Assembly: GCF_900116625.1 (NCBI RefSeq)
Contig: NZ_FPBE01000001.1
Location: 434,001 to 498,000 of the forward strand
Direction of reading: 5' to 3'
DNA from: Idiomarina abyssalis
GTDB taxonomy: Bacteria; Pseudomonadota; Gammaproteobacteria; Enterobacterales; Alteromonadaceae
DNA: 64,000 nucleotides
Positions 58,096-64,000 of the stretch are shown here, one piece after another (positions within the stretch are counted from its first letter, which is position 1; each line of letters starts with the position of its first letter). Below the pieces are notes generated by a model. The model worked only from the letters and a program-made list of their open reading frames with translations, searched no databases and had not been told where the DNA came from. The position numbers and the translations under genes were made by a program.

Positions 58096-59527
58096 ATAGG
58101 GACTTTAATAAACGCAGTTTATGCGTGTCTTCCTGATGCTGGCTCGCTAAGTCCTCAAGCCTGAGCGCAAACTCCTCAGCAGACAACATACCTTCAGGTG
58201 GTTCTACTAAGCGTTGCTGGCAAAATTGACGCCACTGGTTCAGTTCTTTGTCCGTGAGCGTTGAAGGGTAGTTTCTTGCCCGGTAGCGCAATAACAGTTG
58301 CGGCATGCGCTTGTCCTGAAAGTCCAGTTCCAGCCCCGCCAGTTGCTGAGGCTCAGATGAGCGAATAATCTCCATGTGTTTTTTATCCTGGGGGGAGAAG
58401 AAGCCATCGTATATCTGGTGATCAACGTCTGTTCTGGGCGCGAACTCTTTTGTTTGTTCGAACACCTGCATAAGTTTGTCGCGGAAGTCGCTGTTTTCCT
58501 GCAGCCATTTGGCGTTTGCTTCAATAGCTGCTGTATCTAACGTTGCGTTACTTGCTGCCTCAGAAGAAATGGTTTTAATGGGCGCTAAGAAAGGACAGCG
58601 ACCCAAATGAATATTTTGTAATCCACTTTTCTTAAGTCCTTGTTCATCGAGTTCTTTGCGGCTGGTGTAAGTTAAAGCGGTTAATTCCTCGACTGATTTC
58701 TCAGCAAAATCCATAGGGGGAACGCGCAAGTCCCAGGCTATGACGTTATTGTTCTGTTTAGGGTGAAAGCCCAGCGGCAGTATGGCCGACAAATAGCGGT
58801 TTGCTGTACCGTAAAAGCCACTAACATGGGCTAAAGGTTCGGGTGCCTGCCAGTTAAACAGGTTCAGTAATTTTTGTTTACGGCGAATACTGTAGGCCCA
58901 CTGCCAGAGTTTAGGTTGCTTTTCACTAATAAGCTTCGCCAGGCCGATGGTTGCATAAACGTCCGACATAGCATCGTGCGCCTGACCATGTTCAATGTTA
59001 TTAGCAACACTTAAGTGCTCGAGTTTTAAACTGGGCTGTCCGTCGGCATTTTCCGGCCAGTTAATACCGTCCGGACGCAGCGCAAAACAGGCGCGCACCA
59101 CATCTATTAAGTCCCAGCGTGAATTGCCATTTTGCCAGCTGTACTCGTAGGGGTCATAAAAATTACGATAGAACAATAAACGGGTGACTTCGTCGTCAAA
59201 GCGAATGTTGTTGTAACCAATAATGGTGGTATTGGGCTGCTGAAACTCTTTTGCTATGGCTTTGCTGAACTCGGCTTCACCGACACCTTGTTTCAGTGCA
59301 AGCTGTGGCGTAATACCGGTAATTAAGGTGGCTTCCGGGTTAGGCAGAAAGTCTGGCGTAGGCTGAGCGTAAAGCGTTAACGGCCGACCGATAACGTTAA
59401 AATTGGCATCTGTGCGCAAGCCGGCAAACTGTGCGGGGCGGTCGACTAATGGGTTAGCCCCCCATGTCTCGTAGTCGTGCCAGTAGAAGGTTTCTTGTTC
59501 ATTCTTTTTGTCTAGGTTTGGCTGCAT
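58073..59527 (-). CDS. sbcB: Exodeoxyribonuclease I
   Basis: Processive 3'-5' single-strand DNA exonuclease in recombination and mismatch repair. It has 484 residues. DEDDh active site begins YWHDYETWGANP (D18, E20); NNIRFDDEVTRLLFYRNFYDPY and HDAMSDV supply the other motifs. SH3-like and C-terminal helical domains follow to full length. Confidence 0.95.
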   Translation of the reverse strand: MQPNLDKKNEQETFYWHDYETWGANPLVDRPAQFAGLRTDANFNVIGRPLTLYAQPTPDFLPNPEATLITGITPQLALKQGVGEAEFSKAIAKEFQQPNTTIIGYNNIRFDDEVTRLLFYRNFYDPYEYSWQNGNSRWDLIDVVRACFALRPDGINWPENADGQPSLKLEHLSVANNIEHGQAHDAMSDVYATIGLAKLISEKQPKLWQWAYSIRRKQKLLNLFNWQAPEPLAHVSGFYGTANRYLSAILPLGFHPKQNNNVIAWDLRVPPMDFAEKSVEELTALTYTSRKELDEQGLKKSGLQNIHLGRCPFLAPIKTISSEAASNATLDTAAIEANAKWLQENSDFRDKLMQVFEQTKEFAPRTDVDHQIYDGFFSPQDKKHMEIIRSSEPQQLAGLELDFQDKRMPQLLLRYRARNYPSTLTDKELNQWRQFCQQRLVEPPEGMLSAEEFALRLEDLASQHQEDTHKLRLLKSLYDYAASL

Positions 59528-59742
59528 GTCTTATACCGGGCGGCTTTTTGTCGTTGTGTATCTGTTTATTCTTACAGACATGAAAGGAAAGCGCTAGATC
59601 AAAGGAGCTTTTAGAGCAAACTGAAGAGACCTCATGTGGGATATCATATACGCAGAAACTAAAGGTAGCTAAAGTAATGAGCTTATGTTAAAAAAATGTA
59701 TTGGCCTGGAGCGTAATTACAAGGACTTAAAAAGGAAAAACT
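59528..59742. other. Intergenic region, sbcB / secreted protein
   Basis: 215 bases between two divergent genes; AT-rich on the right side. It must hold both promoters but I see no convincing -35/-10 pair, hairpin or repeat. Confidence 0.5.
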
Positions 59743-60903
59743 ATGAAAATTCATTCACTGGTAATAGGGCTATTTTCGACCACTATAATGAGTTTTTCAC
59801 CTTTTGTGTACGCATATGATTCTGACGTTTTAGCCTTTATTTGTGATAGTTGCAGCTATGATGAAGCAAAGGAGATGGTTAAATCCAAAGCGTCTCCGGG
59901 TTCGCAATGTAAAACTGGTGATAGCGGTATGACGCCTGTTGAGGAAACGTTGTGTTATAGGGAAGCTGTTTACAGTGCTGTTTTGAATCAATCCAGCGGT
60001 GCACTTTGGGGGTTCCGCTTAAGCCACTCAAAGCAGGGAGATGCTACTGGCGCAATGAAACTTCAAGTTGAGGAGCACCAACATGATCAAACCATCGAAG
60101 AGGTGATTAGAAATGGAGTGCAATATACCCAGGATTTATCTGCAGCGCTTCAAAACGTTGCCAGCAAAGTGAGTAGCTCATTCTCTTCGTCGACTGAGTA
60201 TGAACACTGGCTGAGCAACCGGACTGAAACAAAGCATTCCGCTATAACACAAGCTAACACTTCACCCTCTGAGTTTTCTTGCAATGAAAGCTCTGAGTAC
60301 CTGGCTGTGAAAGCTATTACTTCTGGTGAGTTTAGAAATCGCTTGCGAGCAAAAATCAATAGTGCGTATTCCGATGAAGATATAGAGTTAAACGGCAATT
60401 TTGATGATGCCGAGTTTACTGAATTTGGTTTGCGCTTAGAAAAAAAGGGGACCAGGGTCTCAATCAACTGGGATAATCAGCGAGTCGATAAAACCCCTTT
60501 TTTTACTTTTTCAAATCCTGACCTTTTAGCTACAAAAAACAATCAGAAAATTTCACAAGTGGCTTTTAGATTATCGCCATCTGATAACGGCACTTCAATT
60601 AGCTTAGATGGAACGAAAACGCATCTAAGCAGAAAGTATTGGGTCGATATGAAGAACCCCAGGTTAACACCGCTAGAACTTTCTCCATGTGCTGTAGAAG
60701 CGCTGAGCGAATTGTATGGAACAGCTTCAGTTTCAGCAACGATGGATAACGGCAGCGATAACTACAACCCAATGCCGGGTAAGGAGAGTGTATTTCCCGG
60801 CGAAGCTCCTGAAGAAGAGAGCAGAGGCAAGAAGCCGCTTTGTGAAGCTCATTACTCTGACAGGCTAGGGGATTATGTTATTAGCATAAAAACATTTTGC
60901 TGA
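59743..60903 (+). CDS. Unrecognised secreted protein
   Basis: 386 residues with a signal peptide (about 1-24, ending VYA). Six or more Cys: an N-terminal group (FICDSCSYDEA, SQCKTGD, LCYREA), one near SEFSCNESS, LSPCAVEAL, and a C-terminal pair (PLCEAHY and a terminal Cys), so disulfides are likely. Ser- and Asn-rich centre, acidic C-terminal linker (PGEAPEEESRGKK). AAGGAAA supports the start. I know no family for it. Lies between sbcB and an exported isoaspartyl peptidase, with AT-rich flanks. Possibly a lineage-specific or acquired gene. Confidence 0.75.
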   Translation: MKIHSLVIGLFSTTIMSFSPFVYAYDSDVLAFICDSCSYDEAKEMVKSKASPGSQCKTGDSGMTPVEETLCYREAVYSAVLNQSSGALWGFRLSHSKQGDATGAMKLQVEEHQHDQTIEEVIRNGVQYTQDLSAALQNVASKVSSSFSSSTEYEHWLSNRTETKHSAITQANTSPSEFSCNESSEYLAVKAITSGEFRNRLRAKINSAYSDEDIELNGNFDDAEFTEFGLRLEKKGTRVSINWDNQRVDKTPFFTFSNPDLLATKNNQKISQVAFRLSPSDNGTSISLDGTKTHLSRKYWVDMKNPRLTPLELSPCAVEALSELYGTASVSATMDNGSDNYNPMPGKESVFPGEAPEEESRGKKPLCEAHYSDRLGDYVISIKTFC

Positions 60904-60949
60904 TTTCCAGTTTAACTTAGCTGAGGTAAAGTGAGCCACTCACTCCTTT

Positions 60950-61045
60950 TCAATCTTGTTCACCGTCTAACGAACCACTATCCACTTCCAGCGTAATTTG
61001 CTGTTTATCGCCTAAGTGTGTGTATTCAACGTGATAAGTCGGCAT
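60950..61045 (-). CDS. Possible 31-residue small protein
   Basis: Minus-strand ATG at 61045 with an excellent ribosome binding site (CGAGGAGA, spaced 6 bases), 31 codons, TGA stop. The product begins MPTYHVEYTHLGDKQQITLE and ends in acidic residues. A short hairpin (GTGAG-TGG-CTCAC, 60931-60943) follows. No family recognised; it could be an intact small protein or the remnant of a longer one. Confidence 0.45.
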   Translation of the reverse strand: MPTYHVEYTHLGDKQQITLEVDSGSLDGEQD

Positions 61046-61134
61046 CTAAAAATCTCCTCGTTGTCAGTTCGGTGCTTTCCTGCGACTATGTTATGACTAA
61101 CAATCTAGCCTATAACAATAAAATCGAGGTCGAG

Positions 61135-62172
61135 ATGAAAAAACTTTACTTATCTGCATTACTTACCGCTGCTACCTTTGCATCGTTAATGCCAAGCGCT
61201 GAAGCGAGCGATACCGATGTGGAATACGCTATGGCGATCCACGGCGGTGCCGGCACCATTACCCGGGCTAATTTAACCGCTGAACAAGAGCAAGCCTACA
61301 AAGATAAACTGACTGAAGCTTTAGAGGCAGGTCGTAAGGTACTAAAAGAAGGTGGTGACAGCACCACTGCGGTTATTGCCGCAATTCAGGTAATGGAGGC
61401 GTCTCCGCTGTTTAACTCTGGTAAAGGGGCGGTTTATACCTGGGATGGAGAGCATGAGCTGGATGCGTCATTAATGGAAGGCCTGAATGGCAATGCCGGA
61501 GCCGTTGCCGGTGTGAAGACAGTAAAAAGCCCAATAGAACTGGCTCGTGAAGTAATGGAAGAGTCGGTACACGTCATGCTCAGTGGTGAAGGCGCAGAAC
61601 AGTTCTCCCGTCAGCAAGGGCTGGAGCAGGTCAAGAATAGTTATTTCAATACCGAGCACCGTTATCAACAATTGCAAAAGGCCAAAGAAACCATCAATAA
61701 AAGTGAACAGCCAGAGCAGCAAGCCTGGGAATATCTCGATTTAGATTATAAATACGGCACGGTTGGCGCAGTTGCGGTTGATAAAAACGGACTATTAAGC
61801 GCCGGTACGTCAACAGGCGGCATGACAGCGAAACGTTATGGTAGAATAGGGGATTCACCTATTATTGGTGCCGGTACCTGGGCGGATAACGACAGCTGTG
61901 CGGTGTCTGCAACCGGACACGGTGAATACTTTATTCGCTTTCACGTGGCGGCTGATATCTGCTCGCGGGTTAAGTATAAAGGGCTTTCGGTAAGTGACGC
62001 GGGTGATGAAGTCATTCACGGCGTGCTGGAACAAGCAGGTGGTACCGGTGGCGTTATTATTATTGATGCAAAGGGCAATATTGCTATGCCGTTTAATACC
62101 GAAGGTATGTATCGTGGCTATATTAAAGGCGAGGGTGATGCCCATATTGCTATTTATAACGAGGATGAATAA
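61135..62172 (+). CDS. Exported isoaspartyl peptidase / L-asparaginase (Ntn hydrolase)
   Basis: 345 residues from the ATG at 61135, behind GAGGT; the frame is open upstream to 61018 but only this start gives a signal peptide (MKKLYLSALLTAATFASLMPSAEA). Plant-type asparaginase family: autocleavage before T209 in YGTVGAVAVD gives alpha and beta chains; AIHGGAGT (35-42) and TSTGGM (225-230) are further active-site blocks. Removes isoaspartyl residues from dipeptides in the periplasm. Twelve bases before hrpA. Confidence 0.93.
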   Translation: MKKLYLSALLTAATFASLMPSAEASDTDVEYAMAIHGGAGTITRANLTAEQEQAYKDKLTEALEAGRKVLKEGGDSTTAVIAAIQVMEASPLFNSGKGAVYTWDGEHELDASLMEGLNGNAGAVAGVKTVKSPIELAREVMEESVHVMLSGEGAEQFSRQQGLEQVKNSYFNTEHRYQQLQKAKETINKSEQPEQQAWEYLDLDYKYGTVGAVAVDKNGLLSAGTSTGGMTAKRYGRIGDSPIIGAGTWADNDSCAVSATGHGEYFIRFHVAADICSRVKYKGLSVSDAGDEVIHGVLEQAGGTGGVIIIDAKGNIAMPFNTEGMYRGYIKGEGDAHIAIYNEDE

Positions 62173-62183
62173 GTTCGGAGTCT

Positions 62184-64000
62184 ATGAGTCGTCAAAAATC
62201 GCACGATAAACTACAAAGTAAGCCCTTTGTTGATAAGTTTCAGACACAATTAGAGCAATGTACAACACAACAGGCCGCGCTTTTGCGCGGTCGTTTGCGT
62301 GGCCTGAGCAAAATAAAAAATGAGCAACGACAGCAGCAGGTGCTGGAGCGGATAGCGGGCGATATTGAGACTGCTGAGTTGGCGTATCTGGAGCGTCAGC
62401 AGCAAAAGTTTCATATCAGTTACCCCGAAGAATTGCCGGTTGCCCAGCAGCGTGGCGACATTAAGAAAGCCATTGAGCAGAATCCGGTGGTGGTCATTGC
62501 CGGCGAGACCGGTTCGGGTAAAACCACGCAGCTACCGAAAATGTTGCTGGAACTGGGGTATGGTCGCAAAGGTACGATTGGTCATACTCAACCGCGACGC
62601 TTGGCGGCTCGCAGTGTTGCCGCCCGTATTGGAGATGAGCTACAGGATCACGCTAAAAAGCAGGTGGGTTATAAAATCCGCTTTCAGGATGAGACCGCAC
62701 CGACGACGGCAATAAAACTGATGACCGACGGTATGCTGTTATCCGAACTGCAGCAAGACCCTCTGCTACTGCAATACGACGCCATTATTATTGATGAAGC
62801 GCATGAGCGCAGCCTGAACATCGACTTCTTGCTGGGTGTGCTGCATACGCTGCTGCCCAAACGCCGTGATCTCAAAGTTGTTATTACCTCCGCGACCATT
62901 GAGACAGAACGTTTCTCCAAACACTTTCACGATGCCCCAGTACTGACGGTAACCGGTCGAACCTATCCGGTGGAAGTTCGGTATCGTCCCCCGAAAGAAG
63001 ACGGCAAAGCTGCTGATGCAGACGTATTGCAGGGTGTTTGTGAGGCGGTAGAAGAGCTGCAACGTGAAAGCGAAGGTGACATCCTTATTTTTGCCAGTGG
63101 TGAGCGCGAAATTCGTGATTACGCGGACGCTATTGGTGACTTGCAACTGCGTAATACGGAAGTTTTGCCCCTGTATGCGCGTTTGTCGTCACACGAGCAG
63201 AACCGTGTATTTCAGTCGCACAGTCAACGGCGTGTGGTTATTGCCACCAACGTAGCAGAAACGTCATTAACCGTGCCGGGCATACGCTTCGTGATTGACC
63301 CGGGAACGGTGCGTATGAGCCGTTACAGTTACCGCACTAAAGTGCAGCGTTTACCCATTGAGCCTATTTCACAGGCCAGTGCCAACCAGCGCAAGGGGCG
63401 TTGCGGCCGTATTGGTCCGGGCATCTGTATTCGCTTATACAGTGAAGAGGACTTTTTGCAGCGTCCGGAATATACCGATCCGGAAATTCTCCGTACCAAT
63501 TTGGCGGCGGTCATATTGCAAATGTCGTCGTTGCGCCTGGGTGACATTCGCCAGTTTCCTTTCGTACAGAAGCCCGACGAACGCTTTGTTAAAGACGGTT
63601 TGAACTTATTGGAAGAGCTGCATGCCATTAAACCCGGACGTAAAAATGAACAACCGAAATTAACAGATACGGGACGGCAGCTGTCACGGCTGCCTCTGGA
63701 TCCGCGACTGGCCAGAATGGTCATAGCCGGGCAGCAATACGGATGTGTTCGTGAAATGCTGATAATTACCGCGGCTTTGAGTATTCAGGACCCACGTGAA
63801 CGGCCACACGATGCACAGCAAAAGGCTGACGAGTGGCATCAACGTTTCCGCGACAAAAGCTCTGACTTTATGGCGTTTCTCAATTTATGGAACTACGTCA
63901 AAGAGCAGCAGAAATCGCTGTCAGGAAACCAGTTCCGTAAGCAGATGGGGCGTGAGTTTATTCATTTTATGCGTTTGCGTGAATGGCAGGACATTTACAC
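62184..64000 (+). CDS. hrpA: ATP-dependent RNA helicase HrpA, N-terminal part (3' truncated by window edge)
   Basis: DEAH-box RNA helicase; in E. coli it rescues stalled, collided ribosomes. The frame is open from the ATG at 62184 (CGGAG upstream) to the window end, 605 codons of an expected roughly 1300. Walker A GETGSGKT (107-114), DEAH (204-207), SAT (235-237) and motif VI QRKGRCGR (403-410) are present; QRKGRCGR is the HrpA form and separates it from HrpB. Domain 2 continues to about 460, then winged-helix and ratchet regions begin. Confidence 0.95.
   Translation, partial: MSRQKSHDKLQSKPFVDKFQTQLEQCTTQQAALLRGRLRGLSKIKNEQRQQQVLERIAGDIETAELAYLERQQQKFHISYPEELPVAQQRGDIKKAIEQNPVVVIAGETGSGKTTQLPKMLLELGYGRKGTIGHTQPRRLAARSVAARIGDELQDHAKKQVGYKIRFQDETAPTTAIKLMTDGMLLSELQQDPLLLQYDAIIIDEAHERSLNIDFLLGVLHTLLPKRRDLKVVITSATIETERFSKHFHDAPVLTVTGRTYPVEVRYRPPKEDGKAADADVLQGVCEAVEELQRESEGDILIFASGEREIRDYADAIGDLQLRNTEVLPLYARLSSHEQNRVFQSHSQRRVVIATNVAETSLTVPGIRFVIDPGTVRMSRYSYRTKVQRLPIEPISQASANQRKGRCGRIGPGICIRLYSEEDFLQRPEYTDPEILRTNLAAVILQMSSLRLGDIRQFPFVQKPDERFVKDGLNLLEELHAIKPGRKNEQPKLTDTGRQLSRLPLDPRLARMVIAGQQYGCVREMLIITAALSIQDPRERPHDAQQKADEWHQRFRDKSSDFMAFLNLWNYVKEQQKSLSGNQFRKQMGREFIHFMRLREWQDIY

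Noticed and set aside
61018-61134. N-terminal extension of the isoaspartyl peptidase
   Set aside because: The later ATG has a ribosome binding site and opens a proper signal peptide; the extension would bury it.

Overview
The window looks like a chromosomal segment of a marine gammaproteobacterium of the Alteromonadales, most probably Idiomarina or a close relative. This is inferred from gene content and order: a complete thrS-infC-rpmI-rplT-pheS-pheT-ihfA block, a GntR-type prpR with AcnD/PrpF 2-methylcitrate genes, many secreted peptidases and TonB or peptide uptake genes, a BCCT osmolyte transporter, and an ECF sigma/ChrR pair beside a photolyase and fatty-acid modification operon. Coding density is high. 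I saw no insertion sequence, prophage, CRISPR array or rRNA operon; the only tRNA is tRNA-Val(GAC).

Layout. 1-4.7 kb: 3' part of a monomeric isocitrate dehydrogenase, a hotdog protein, a secreted M24 peptidase and a POT peptide transporter. 4.9-11.9 kb: the propionate (2-methylcitrate) operon prpR-prpB-prpC-acnD-prpF plus a small membrane protein, with two near-identical palindromes at its head. 11.9-17.9 kb (minus strand): a secreted protein, a DnaQ-type exonuclease coupled to a CNB/CBS/DUF294 signalling protein, a BCCT transporter and a small outer-membrane barrel. 18-24.5 kb: an M14 peptidase coupled to a TonB receptor, and a catalase-peroxidase with a signal peptide. 24.5-30.4 kb: dbpA, two EamA transporters, tRNA-Val, a DUF3080 lipoprotein, ribE and a zinc-ribbon protein. 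30.4-37.5 kb: the translation block, with an apparent ThrRS operator upstream of thrS and an ATT start on infC. 37.5-47.9 kb: anti-sigma ChrR and its ECF sigma factor (minus strand), a LON-domain protein, then a tightly packed ten-gene plus-strand operon from a TudS-like DUF523/DUF1722 protein and a photolyase through an SDR, a flavin oxidase, DUF1365 and a CFA-type methyltransferase to three poorly characterised envelope proteins. 48-51.4 kb: a KOW-like small protein, a lysine-rich histone-like protein, a Nif3-family protein, cmoM and a 3-hydroxyisobutyrate dehydrogenase-family protein. 51.4-56.4 kb: divergent DUF1329 and YCF48-MMPL genes around a shared control region. 56.4-64 kb: a GMC oxidoreductase, sbcB, an unrecognised secreted protein, an exported isoaspartyl peptidase and the 5' part of hrpA.

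How it fits together. The prp genes would convert propionyl-CoA, via 2-methylcitrate, to pyruvate and succinate; propionyl-CoA arises from odd-chain lipids and branched amino acids. The M24, M14 and isoaspartyl peptidases with the POT and TonB transporters fit growth on peptides. The ECF/ChrR island resembles the singlet-oxygen (photo-oxidative) response described in Rhodobacter: a zinc anti-sigma factor, photolyase, and enzymes that probably modify membrane fatty acids. The two most rewarding items are this island, with its unexplained tail of DUF2878, chalcone-isomerase-like and DUF3833 genes, and a thrS leader with two 7-bp stems, each carrying a 7-nt loop with GGU in the anticodon position.
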